From contig NC_079483.1 of assembly GCF_026230105.1 (NCBI RefSeq), positions 8,549,312 through 8,613,311 of the forward strand: a stretch of DNA of 64,000 nt. Direction: 5' to 3'. A program made the position numbers and the translations under genes. Of this stretch, positions 36,961-49,360 are shown in pieces; the stretch's first letter is position 1; every line of letters starts with the position of its first letter. This DNA comes from Diorhabda sublineata (taxonomy: Eukaryota > Arthropoda > Insecta > Coleoptera > Chrysomelidae). Below the pieces are notes generated by a model. It did not search any database. It was given only the letters and a program-made list of their open reading frames with translations, and had not been told where the DNA came from.

Positions 36961-37809
36961 ACTAAAAACCCAAGAAATGATAATTTGAATATTGAATTAG
37001 AACAGATAACCAGATTTAAATACATTACGTAACTAATTTAAATGTTATTTTTTTAATTTTAAACGTATATAAAACAAAAAATTCCATATTTTGATCACGC
37101 AAATCTGTATTAGATTGTTTGCCCCGAACGATAAAATAATCAAAAGTTCGCTCTTCAATATAAAAATTGAGTACATACCAATTAAATAGAAACACGAACA
37201 CGAACACCGTTTTGAAAAAAAATCTATCACAAATAACAAAAATCCAATCGATTCAAACACACCATTTCATCGGAATTTTCAATTTTAACACTCGCTATAT
37301 ATACGCGAATAAAACAAACAATTTGACGGGCTTCGGTCACTTGATCTGAAGTCATCAAGAGCGCGGCTAGTTCGTGAGTGCACGATCGGAGAAGAGCAAT
37401 TTCAGCTGGGCAAGAACTGGATTATTGGCTCCCGCCACTCGCACACATTGATCAGGAGGGCATTGGTCAAGATATTTTTGAGGGTGCAGAAATATATAAG
37501 GAGGTGAATAAATTCTGTTACGCTCAAGATGTAAACAAAAGGATTTTAATCTCTACGCGAAAAATATTGATTCTGTGTATCATAGGTTGGATATAAAGAC
37601 ATTTTTTTATCAATAAAAAGTTTTTTTCAGTCTTTATTTGAAATATAGCTCACATTTATTGGCAAAGTGCCAATAGACAATCAGAAGACTTACCTAAAAC
37701 TGAGGAAATAAGAAAAATTTACTAAGGATCGCAATAACAGGTCAAAACAGTCTCAGAACCAAGATAATAAATAAATCATAGCAGATTTCTGTACATCAGT
37801 TCATAATAC
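36961..37809. other. Interval splitting family E, with a G+C-richer island at 37310-37500
   Basis: Most of this is AT-rich. The island at 37310-37500 has balanced composition and one frame open without a start from about 37305 to 37503. That frame includes the stretch RARLVRECTIGEEQFQLG and ends with KIFLRVQKYIRR and a stop. I do not recognise the protein. It could be a fragment of a host or transposon exon. An AATAAA-like word lies near 37610. From about 37640 to 37800, words such as CAGAACCAAGATAATAAATA suggest very decayed family E units. Confidence 0.45.
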
Positions 37810-38497
37810 GAAGATTGTCACAGAAGTAACTCGTCTAATAATAAAAAAATTTGGAAAAAAATATTTTTATTTTCACAATACACCTTTTTATAATAAGAAC
37901 TGTCAAGTTTCTCAAGAATTACAGACATCGCCTCTTCATTGTTGAAGAATCTTTGACCACCGTGACATTTTTTCAAGTCTGGGGGAGCAACAAATAATCT
38001 GAGGGGGTTAAATCGGGCGTATAGGGTGAATGAGTTAGCAATTCAAACTTTAAGTCATTGATTTTAGTCATTGGGTGTTTGAGCTGGTGTATTGTCTGGA
38101 TGAAACAACACTTTCTTAGCCAATTGCGGCCGTTATGACTCGATTTATCCGCTCGAGCGTTGCAATAACTTCGCGCAACACTCGCCGTTGATAGTTTTTT
38201 ATTTTTTCAAGATAGTTAATGAAAATTATTCCCCAAAAAAACGACATTATGACCTTGCTCGCAGATGGAACGGTGTTTGACTTCTTCGAAGTCAATCCTC
38301 CCTTTTCGATCCATTGTTTTGATTGTTGATGGACCCACGTTTCATCCATGGTTATGAAACATTACCAAACACTTGATGGAGACAGCGCACAGCTTTCTAA
38401 TGTATAAATTTTCAGTTAATATGCGTTGTACTGCACTTTTTGAAATGCGCACTTCCAGTAGACGATCATCCACAACATTTATGGAGTCGTCACCTAT
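37810..38497 (-). pseudogene. Mariner transposase pseudogene in family E
   Basis: This is a remnant of a mariner-type (DD34D) cut-and-paste transposase. From right to left on the minus strand it shows part of the N-terminal helix-turn-helix region (VVDDRLLEVRIS, then SAVQRILTENLYIRKLCA), the first catalytic aspartate in MDETWVHQQSKQW (codon near 38344-38346), the conserved IFINYLEK, the second aspartate in VLFHPDNTPA (38094-38096), and the third in TPDLTPSDY (37997-37999). A C-terminal SYYKKVYCENK follows. The second and third aspartate codons are 97 nt apart instead of the 105 expected for DD34D, so an 8-nt loss has shifted the frame. There are also in-frame stops. The N-terminal DNA-binding part is truncated at a junction with satellite near 38497. 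It cannot encode a functional enzyme. Its position between the two family E blocks suggests insertion into an existing array. Confidence 0.9.
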
Positions 38498-41400
38498 ATA
38501 GTAGATCAGAACAGATATCCATGTCTCGTAGTATAGAGAGATAGCAACAGTGAGTAAAAAAAGATACCCAGAACCAAGAAAATGCAAAAATTACAAAAGA
38601 GATCGATATAGTGGGCTAGAATAGACACCCATGTCTCATAGTATACATCAATAATGAAATAGATACCAATAGTGAGTCAAAAAAGATACCCAGAACCAAG
38701 AAAATGCGGAAATTACAAAAGAGATCGATATAGTAGGCTAGAATAGATACCCATGTCTCATAGTATACATCAATAATGAAATAGATACCAATAGCGAGTC
38801 AGAAAAGATACCCAGAACCAAGGAAATGCAGAAATTACAAAAGAGATCGATATAGTAGGCTAGAATAGACACCCATGTCTCATAGTATACATCAATAATG
38901 AAATAGATACCAACAGTGAGTCAGAAAAAATACCCAGAACCAAGGAAATGCAGAAATTACAAAAGATATCGATATAGTAGGTTAGAATAGACACCCATGT
39001 CTCATAGTATACATCAATAATGAAACAGTTACCAACAGTAAGTCAAAAAAGTTTCACAGAACCAAGAAAATGCAGAAATTACAAAAGAGATCGATATAGT
39101 AGGCTAGAACAAACACCCATGGGTCATAGTATACATCAATAATGAAAGAGATACTAATAGTTAGTCAAAAAAGATACCCAGAACCAAGAAAATGCAGAAA
39201 CTACAAAAGAGATCGATATAGTAGGCTAGAATAGACACCCATGTCTCATAGTATACATCAATAATGAAACAGTTACCAACAGTAAGTCAAAAAAGTTTGC
39301 CAGAACCAAGAAAATGCAGAAATTACAAAAGAGATCGATATAGTAGGCTAGAATAGACACCCATGTCTCATAGTATACATCAATAATGAAACAGTTACCA
39401 ACAGTAAGTCAAAAAAGTTTGCCAGAACCAAGAAAATGCAGAAATTACAAAAGAGATCGATATAGTAGGCTAGAATAGACACCCATGTCTCATAGTATAA
39501 ATCAATAATGAGAGAGATACCAATAGTGAGTCAGAAAAGATACCCAGAACCGAGGAAATGCAGAAATTACAAAAGAGGTCGATATAATAGGTTAGAATAG
39601 ACACCCATGACTCATAGTATACATCAATAATGAAATAGATACCAACAGTGAGTCAGAAAAGATGCCCAGAACCAAGAAAATGCAGAAATTACAAAAGAGA
39701 TCGATATAGTAGGCTAGAACAGACACCCATGTCTCATAGTATACATCAATAATGAAATAGATACCAATAGTGAGTCAAAAAAGATACCCAGAACCAAGAA
39801 AATGCAGAAATTACAAAAGAGATCGATATAGTAGGCTAGAATAGACACCCATGTCTCATAGTATACATCAATAATGAAACAGTTACCAACAGTAAGTCAA
39901 AAAAGTTTGCCAGAACCAAGAAAATGCAGAAATTACAAAAGAGATCGATATAGTAGGCTAGAACAGACACCCATGTCTCATAGTATACATCAATAATGAA
40001 ATAGATACCAATAGTGAGTCAGAAAAGATAGCCAGAACCAAGGAAATGCAGAAATTACAAAAGAGATCGATATAGTAGGCTAGAATAGACACCCATGTCT
40101 CATAGTATACATCAATAATGAAACAGTTACCAACAGTAAGTCAAAAAAGTTTCCCAGAACCAAGGAAATGCAGAAACTACAAAAGAGATCGATATAGTAG
40201 GCTAGAATAGACACCCATGTCTCATAGTATACATCAATAATGAAACAGTTACCAACAGTAAGTCAAAAAAGTTTCCCAGAACCAAGAAAATGCAGAAATT
40301 ACAAAAGAGATCGATATAGTAGGCTAGAACAGACACCCATGTCTCATAGTATACATCAATAATGAAATAGATACCAATAGTGAGTCAGAAAAGATAGCCA
40401 GAACCAAGGAAATGCAGAAATTACAAAAGAGATCGATATAGTAGGCTAGAATAGACACCCATGTCTCATAGTATACATCAATAATGAAAGTTACCAACAG
40501 TAAGTCAAAAAAGTTTGCCAGAACCAAGAAAATGCAGAAATTACAAAAGAGATCGATATAGTAGGCTAGAATAGACACCCATGTCTCACAGTATACATCA
40601 ATAATGAAATAGATACCAATAGTGAGTCAAAAAAGATACCCAGAACCGAGGAAATGCAGAAATTACAAAAGAGGTCGATATAATAGGTTAGAATAGACAC
40701 CCATGACTCATAGTATACATCAATAATGAAATAGATACCAACAGTGAGTCAGAAAAGATGCCCAGAACCAAGAAAATGCAGAAATTACAAAAGAGATCGA
40801 TATAGTAGGCTAGAACAGACACCCATGTCTCATAGTATACATCAATAATGAAATAGATACCAATAGTGAGTCAAAAAAGATACCCAGAACCAAGAAAATG
40901 CAGAAATTACAAAAGAGATCGATATAGTAGGCTAGAATAGACACCCATGTCTCATAGTATACATCAATAATGAAACAGTTACCAACAGTAAGTCAAAAAA
41001 GTTTGCCAGAACCAAGAAAATGCAGAAATTACAAAAGAGATCGATATAGTAGGCTAGAACAGACACCCATGTCTCATAGTATACATCAATAATGAAATAG
41101 ATACCAATAGTGAGTCAGAAAAGATAGCCAGAACCAAGGAAATGCAGAAATTACAAAAGAGATCGATATAGTAGGCTAGAATAGACACCCATGTCTCATA
41201 GTATACATCAATAATGAAACAGTTACCAACAGTAAGTCAAAAAAGTTTCCCAGAACCAAGGAAATGCAGAAACTACAAAAGAGATCGATATAGTAGGCTA
41301 GAATAGACACCCATGTCTCATAGTATACATCAATAATGAAACAGTTACCAACAGTAAGTCAAAAAAGTTTCCCAGAACCAAGAAAATGCAGAAATTACAA

Positions 41401-44010
41401 AAGAGATCGATATAGTAGGCTAGAATAGACACCCATGTCTCATAGTATACATCAATAATGAAATAGATACCAATAGTTAGTCAAAAAAGATACCCAGAAC
41501 CAAGAAAATGCAGAAACTACAAAAGAGATCGATATAGTAGGCTAGAATAGACACCCATGTCTCATAGTATACATCAATAATGAAACAGTTACCAACAGTA
41601 AGTCAAAAAAGTTTCTCAGAACCAAGGAAATGCAGAAATTACAAAAGAGATCGATATAGGCTAGAATAGACACCCATGTCTCATAGTATAAATCAATAAT
41701 GAAACAGTTACCAACAGTAAGTCAAAAAAGTTTCCCAGAACCAAGGAAATGCAGAAATTACAAAAGAGATCGATATAGGCTAGAATAGACACCCATGTCT
41801 CATAGTATACATCAATAATGAAATAGATACCAACAGTAAGTCAGAAAAGATGCCCAGAACCAAGGAAATGCAGAAATTACAAGAGAGATCGATATAGTAG
41901 GTTAGAATAGACACCCATGTCTCATAGTATACATCAATAATGAAACAGTTACCAACAGTAAGTCAAAAAAGTTTCCCAGAACCAAGAAAATGCAGAAATT
42001 ACAAAAGAGATCGATATAGTAGGCTAGAACAGACACCCATGGGTCATAGTATACATCAATAATGAAACAGTTACCAACAGTAAGTCAAAAAAGTTTCCCA
42101 GAACCAAGAAAATGCAGAAATTACAAAAGAGATCGATATAGTAGGCTAGAACAGACACCCATGGGTCATAGTATACATCAATAATGAAAGAGATACCAAT
42201 AGTTAGTCAAAAAAGATACCCAGAACCAAGAAAATGCAGAAATTACAAAAGAGATCGATATAGTAGGCTAGAATAGACACCCATGTCTCATAGTATACAT
42301 CAATAATGAAACAGTTACCAACAGTAAGTCAAAAAAGTTTGCCAGAACCAAGAAAATGCAGAAATTACAAAAGAGATCGATATAGTAGGTTAGAATAGGC
42401 ACCCATGTCTCATAGTATACATCAATAATGAAATAGATACCAACAGTAAGTCAGAAAAGATACCCAGAACCAAGGAAATGCAGAAATTACAAAAGAGATC
42501 GATATAGTAGGTTAGAATAGACACCCATGTCTCATAGTATACATCAATAATGAAACAGTTACCAACAGTAAGTCAAAAAAGTTTCCCAGAACCAAGAAAA
42601 TGCAGAAATTACAAAAGAGATCGATATAGTAGGCTAGAACAGACACCCATGTCTCATAGTATACATCAATAATGAAACAGTTACCAACAGTAAGTCAAAA
42701 AAGTTTCCCAGAACCAAGGAAATGCAGAAATTACAAAAGAGATCGATATAGTAGGCTAGAATAGACACCCATGTCTCATAGTATACATCAATAATGAAAT
42801 AGATACCAATAGTGAGTCAAAAAAGATACCCAGAACCAAGAAAATGCAGAAATTACAAAAGAGATCGATATAGTAGGCTAGAACAAACACCCATGGGTCA
42901 TAGTATACATCAATAATGAAAGAGATACTAATAGTTAGTCAAAAAAGATACCCAGAACCAAGAAAATGCAGAAACTACAAAAGAGATCGATATAGTAGTC
43001 TAGAACAAACACCCATGGGTCATAGTATACATCAATAATGAAAGAGATACTAATAGTTAGTCAAAAAAGATACCCAGAACCAAGAAAATGCAGAAACTAC
43101 AAAAGAGATCGATATAGTAGGCTAGAATAGACACCCATGTCTCATAGTATACATCAATAATGAAATAGATACCAATAGTGAGTCAAAAAAGATACCCAGA
43201 ACCAAGAAAATGCAGAAATGACAAAAGAGATCGATATAGTAGGCTAGAATAGACACCCATGTCTCATAGTATACATCAATAATGAAATAGATACCAATAG
43301 TTAGTCAAAAAAGATACCCAGAACCAAGAAAATGCAGAAACTACAAAAGAGATCGATATAGTAGGCTAGAATAGACACCCATGTCTCATAGTATACATCA
43401 ATAATGAAATAGATACCAATAGTGAGTCAAAAAAGATACCCAGAACCAAGAAAATGTAGAAATTACAAAAGAGATCGATATAGTAGGCTAGAATAGACAC
43501 CCATGTCTCATAGTATACATCAATAATGAAATAGATACCAATAGTTAGTCAAAAAAGATACCCAGAACCAAGAAAATGCAGAAACTACAAAAGAGATCGA
43601 TATAGTAGGCTAGAATAGACACCCATGTCTCATAGTATACATCAATAATGAAACAGTTACCAACAGTAAGTCAAAAAAGTTTCTCAAAACCAAGGAAATG
43701 CAGAAATTACAAAAGAGATCGATATAGGCTAGAATAGACACCCATGTCTCATAGTATACATCAATAATGAAACAGTTACCAACAGTAAGTCAAAAAAGTT
43801 TCCCAGAACCAAGGAAATGCAGAAATTACAAAAGAGATCGATATAGTAGGCTAGAATAGACACCCATGTCTCATAGTATACATCAATAATGAAATAGATA
43901 CCAATAGTGAGTCAAAAAAGATACCCAGAACCAAGAAAATGCAGAAATTACAAAAGAGATCGATATAGTAGGCTAGAATAGACACCCATGTCTCATAGTA
44001 TACATCAATC
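38498..44010 (+). repeat. 122-bp satellite, family E, block 2 (about 45 copies)
   Basis: Same 122-bp unit as block 1. Two major subtypes differ in the first half: ATAGATACCAATAGTGAGTC with AAGATACCCAG, and ACAGTTACCAACAGTAAGTC with AAGTTTCCCAG or AAGTTTGCCAG. A run of subtypes beginning with CCGAGGAAATGCAG at about 39551 is duplicated at about 40647 (1096 bp, nine units minus 2 bp). Three units share a TAG deletion (ATCGATATAGGCTAG, near 41650, 41770 and 43720). The right edge is sharp at about 44010. The minus-strand frames at 40324-40578 and 43851-44048 are by-products. Confidence 0.96.
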
Positions 44011-45429
44011 GAATACAAATATGGCTTAATTAACATCTGGTACCCCATTTAAATAGAACGCGTTTATAAATAGGTAATTTCTGCATTGCGTTTTCTTTTT
44101 CTAGTACTTACTGAAGCTACAACTATACGAGGAGATCACTCAAAGTACAAACATCCACTGATAAATCACCTAGTCCAATCTCTAATGATAAAATAACCTT
44201 TTCTTGTTATTTCTTTTCATTTAAATTCATGATAAATCTTTTTGAAGACACTTCTAATGATGTGGTCATAAATAAATTAATTATATCAGTCACAAACGAT
44301 CCTCGATAATATTCTGAAAAACAAAAATTAAGACCTCAATCGAACTATATAATTAGGCCAAAAAGAATGTACGAATCAAGATCCATCTACATGGTTGATT
44401 TAAAACAAAGGAGTGCGTATGAACGGGGTATATTTTCGAATTTTGATTTATATATAAACCAAAATATTGCTACAGAACTGAAAGTTCTTACACGAAGGAC
44501 TCTACATTCGCGTTGCTTTCAAATCGCAGTCCACTAAGCGCCTCTTTTAATGGACTTTAAATAATAGTCGCATGGTGATAAATTGAGATTATAAGGAGTG
44601 TGTTTCAGTGATTTCCAGCGCAAGTTTTCAGGATAGTTGTAATATTGATAACAAAATGTGATGGAATATTGAATTCCATTCACTTAGTTTCTAAAATCGA
44701 TAAAAATTAATAATAAGGACAATGTTGAGGTTTGAAATTTATTTTCTCGCCTCCGCCTTTGATTTAACCATAAGAATATTATGCTATATATTTAGATAGA
44801 CTAACACGCTGGTAGATGATTTATTTTCAACCAGTTTATTGGTACCACGATACCACAAGATTGAGATCTATCGCTGATGTTGTACGGTTAGGAATTTTTT
44901 ACTATAACGCCTTGGAGAAGTCAATATTTATTTTTCTGTGACCAAAAAAAAACCGTTCGCTTAACCTCGGTTAAAAAGTGACAGAATATGACCATTTTTG
45001 AAAAAAAAACAATATTTTGGTACTATTATAGATATGGAGGATGTTTAATTTTGTTTAATTAAAAAATGCGAATCATACGAAAAAAATGCGTTTAGACAAT
45101 TGTAAAATCATTTATCACATGAAATATTTTGTTAGATTAGGTTAGATTCACTTAAGTTAGGTTATGTGTGGTTAAATTAGTTTGAGTGAGATTAAATTAT
45201 ATGAAAATAGGTTGGTTTTGGTTAAATTAGGTTAGGTTTGCGTCTTTGATTGCCCACACCGTCCTATCCGTTTGTTTTTTTCGATTTGTATCGCTCTGTG
45301 GCCTTTTATCAGTTGCTTGTATCGTCATCAGTAAAAAAACCCTATTTTACATAGAAACTTCCCTAAATAGAGGCCTATTATCCCCTTTTCCCAGTAAAAG
45401 ACCTCAAAATCGAGCTTCTATATTTTGAG
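44011..45429. other. Unique interval with a degenerate TTAGG-like tract
   Basis: No recognisable gene. At 45133-45240 there is a run of TTAGGTTA, TTAGGTTATG and GGTTAAATTAGGTTAGGTTT words, a decayed GGTTA-type tract that resembles the insect telomere repeat or common dispersed AGGTTAGGTT repeats. It directly precedes family F. The frame at 45246-45428 has no recognisable domain. Confidence 0.5.
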
Positions 45430-46715
45430 ACAGTATAGACCTCACATAACCACTTACTGGGGCCTTTTTCCGCCTATTTCCAATCGTAAGGAAACAAATA
45501 CTTTACATAACCACTTACTGAGGCCTTTTTCCGTCTATTTCCAATCGTATGGAAACAAATGCTTCACATAACCACTTACTGTGGCCTTTTTTGTCTATTT
45601 TAAATAGTTTGGAAACAAATACTTCACTTAACCACTTACTGTGTTTTTTTCTGTCTATTTGAAGTCATGTGCAGATAAATACTTCACTTAACCACTTACT
45701 GTGACCTTTTTTCGTTTATTTTAAATCGTGTGGGGATAAATACTTTACGTAACCACTTACTGTGGCCTTTTTTCGTCTATTTGAAATAGTTTGGAAACAA
45801 ATACTTCACTTAACCACTTACTGTGGCCTTTTTTGTCTATTTCCAATCGTATGGAAACAAATACTTTACTTAACCACTTACTGTGGCCTTTTTTCTTCTA
45901 TTTCAAATCGTGTGGAGATAAATACTTCACTTAACCACTTACTGTGGCCTTTTTTCTTCTATTTCAAATCGTGTGGAGATAAATACTTCACTTAACCACT
46001 TACTGTGGCCTTTTTTCGTCTATTTGAAATTGTATGAAGATAAATACTTCACTTAACCACTTACTGTGGCCTTTTTCGTCTATTTGAAATTGTATGAAGA
46101 TAAATACTTCACTTAACCACTTACTGTGTTCTTTTTCCGTCTATTTCCAATCGTATGGAAACAAATACTTCACTTAACCACTTACTGTGGCCTTTTTTCG
46201 TCTATTTGAAATTGTATGAAGATAAATACTTCACTTAACCACTTACTGTGGCCTTTTTCGTCTATTTGAAATTGTATGAAGATAAATACTTCACTTAACC
46301 ACTTACTGTGTTCTTTTTCCGTCTATTTCCAATCGTATGGAAACAAATACTTCACTTAACCACTTACTGTGGCCTTTTTTCGTCTATTTGAAATAGTTTG
46401 GAAACAAATACTTCACTTAACCACTTACTGTGGCCTTTTTTCTTCTATTTTAAATCGTGTGGAGATAAATACTTCACTTAACCACTTACTGTGGCCTTTT
46501 TCGTCTATTTGAAATTGTATGAAGATAAATACTTCACTTAACCACTTACTGTGTTCTTTTTCCGTCTATTTCCAATCGTATGGAAACAAATACTTCACTT
46601 AACCACTTACTGTGGCCTTTTTTCGTCTATTTGAAATCATGTGGAGATAAATACTTCACATAACCACTTACTGTGTCCATTTTTCGCTTAAATAAAATCG
46701 TATGGAGAGAAGTAC
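45430..46715 (+). repeat. 60-61-bp satellite, family F (about 21 copies)
   Basis: The unit reads ACTTCACTTAACCACTTACT, then GTGGCCTTTTTTCGTCTATT and TGAAATTGTATGAAGATAAAT; length differences come from the T run. ACTTCACTTA recurs at 45621, 45681 and 45803 and onward. A three-unit block (two TGAAATTGTATGAAG forms followed by a CCAATCGTATGGAAAC form with GTGTTC) occurs twice in tandem at about 46015-46380. The left-most units carry CACATAACC instead of CACTTAACC. The 77-aa frame at 45762-45995 is a by-product. Confidence 0.95.
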
Positions 46716-47469
46716 TTCACATGAACTGAAAAGAAGACAAAGAATTTGGTAAAATTGTAGCAAAAGCTTTGGAAGTATGCCGTCTACCGTTTCAGAAAAC
46801 TTAAAGGCGAGTTTTTTCAAAATTGTGCTTCACTTTTTCTAAATTTTGATAAAGAAGAATACAAAAACTTGTCACAATGAAAGCAAAACCTATTGCGATA
46901 CTGGGATGTGGAAATAAAACGCGAACCCAATGTGAAGTGTGTACTTTATTTAATTTTCACATTATACAATCATCTCTTCGAATTCGTACTACAAACTAGA
47001 AGCATTTGAAATAACGATGAATTTGCAGATGTCTGCTAAAAAAAAATAATGAACGATCTATATACAGATTACATTTCGTTCCACCACCATTCGCCATTTT
47101 CTGCACTGACCTAATGTCAGATTTAAATAAATTTACATTATTAACTGTCGACATCCCTCATATTTATGTATCATCTGGGCATGGGGTGTTTTTAAAAATT
47201 GCTAGCTTTATGCAAATCGCTACTAGAATAGAAACTGGTCTAGTATTATGATTTTTTTTTCGAATAAACACTTCTAGAAGGGTGGAAAGTTGTGTAGAAT
47301 TACTTTAGCGAGATGCGGGCAATCCACAACGTATTTTCAGAGTCATATAATCATCTTCGAAGCTCTAGTAAAATCTTTAATAATTATAAAGCTATGACAG
47401 TTGTAAATTTTCATTTTTTGTTATTATATACAACAAAATTCCTCTTAATAATTAATTAAATCTCGTTTT
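46716..47469. other. Unique interval between families F and G
   Basis: AT-rich sequence with no array and no recognisable coding region. Confidence 0.5.
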
Positions 47470-49360
47470 CTGAATGTTCTATTAGATGAGAAACCAAATT
47501 TTATAATCGAAATCAAAAACTTTTGACATATTCCTATATAAATTATTATAATTCTAAAACCAAAGAAGATATAGATTTCTATCCTATGTCATTCAGTAGA
47601 GAAAAAATTATTCTAAATGGTTTATTGAATTTCATTGATTAACTTTTTTTTTCCTGAAAATTATACAAGGTGGAAGATGGAAGGAAATTTTTTGTGATAT
47701 TTGTTACTACAAAAAAAAATTAGTGACTACGCCTATGGAATAGTTATATCAAATTATATGATTATTGGAAGAAAATTGTCTATTTTTCAATACAAAAAAC
47801 AAATAGGGCTTTAAATGATTATCGAAATCGAATTGGGAAGCATCCAAATTGATTTTTGATGAATATTTAGAAAACTTTTGACATATTCCTATATAAATTA
47901 TTATAATTCTAAAACCAAAGAAGATATAGATTTCTATCCTATGTCATTCAGTAGAGAAACAATTATTCTAAATGGTTTATTAAATTTCATTGATTAACTT
48001 TTTTATTCCTGAAAATTATACAAGGTGGAAGATGGAAGGAAATTTTTTGTGATATTTGTTACTACAAAAAAAATTAGTGACTACGCCTATGCAATAGTTA
48101 TATCAAATTATATGATTATTGGAAGAAAATTGTCTATTTTTCAATACAAAAAACAAATAGGGCTTTAAATGATTATCGAAATCGAATTGGGAAGCATCCA
48201 AATTGATTTTTGATGAATATTTAGAAAACTTTTGACATATCCCTATATAAATTCTTATAATTTCCATACCGAGGAAGATGTGATTTATTATTCTATATCA
48301 ATCGGTAGAGAATTAATGATACTAACTATTGAATGATATTTCGTTCTTTTTATTTCATATTTGTAAAATTTATACAAAGGTAAAGTCGAAAAAAAAATTT
48401 TTTCTTTTATAATCAAATAAAAAAAAATTAGTAACTACGCCTATGGAATAGTTATATCAAAATATGTGAAAATTGAGAAAAATTCTTATCACTATCATAA
48501 AAAAATAAATTGACTTTTTGGTGTACATACAAATCGAATTGGAAGGCATCCAAATTGATTTTTGATGAATATTTAGAAAACTTTTGACATATTCCTATAT
48601 AAATTATTATAATTCTAAAACCAAAGGAGACATAGATTTCTATCCTATGTCATTCAGTAGAGAAACAATTATTCTAAATGGTTTATTAAATTTCATTGAT
48701 TAACTTTTTTATTCCTGAAAATTATACAAGGTGGAAGATGGAAGGAAATTTTTTGTGATATTTGTTACTACAAAAAAAAATTAGTGACTACGCCTATGGA
48801 ATAGTTATATCAAATTATATGATTATTGGAAGAAAATTGTCTATTTTTCAATATAAAAAATTAAATAGGGCTTTAAATTATTAATGAAATCGAATTGGAA
48901 GGTATCCAAATTGATTTTTGATGAGTATCAAGAAAATTTTTGACATACCCCTATATAAATTCTTGCAACTTAAAAACCAAGAAAGATGAGGATTTAAGTG
49001 CAGTACTATTCGATGTGAAAATAATGTTTCTAACATATTTATTATAATTAGTTATCTAAATTTGATAATTGTAACAATTATACAGGGTGAAAGTCGAAAG
49101 AAAATTTTTTCTCACTAGAAAAAATAATTTAGTGACTACGTCTATGGAATAGCTATATTCTAATCATTACAAAACCGATGCCTTATATATTCCTACTTAC
49201 TCATTCTAAATAACAAATTTTATTTGCTTCTGTAGATTTGAAAATCGTAAGAATTATAAAGAATCAAAATTGCTAGAAAAATGACATGTATTACTTAAAA
49301 AAAATGAATAGCGACGCCAATGGTGTGATAACTCATAAATAAAAAACTTAAATGTTTATA
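47470..49360 (+). repeat. Tandem repeat of about 354 bp, family G (about 5 copies, last ones decayed)
   Basis: The word TTTTGACATATTCCTATATA (or CCCTATATA) marks units at about 47521, 47876, 48230, 48582 and 48938, spacings 352-356 bp. Each unit also carries TTATACAAGGTGGAAGATGG and TTAGTGACTACGCCTATGGA. The first two units and the fourth are very similar; the third and fifth are clearly diverged, so units are not arranged by age along the array. The sequence decays through 49100-49360 (TTATACAGGGTGAAAGTCG, GTGACTACGTCTATGG). No coding capacity is seen. Confidence 0.9.

Noticed and set aside
45430..46715. Family F as a reverse-orientation member of the family A/E group
   Set aside because: The period is the same (60-61 bp), and the reverse complement shares TTCAAATAG and AGTATTTAT-like words with A, but these fall about 6 bp out of phase and the rest does not align.
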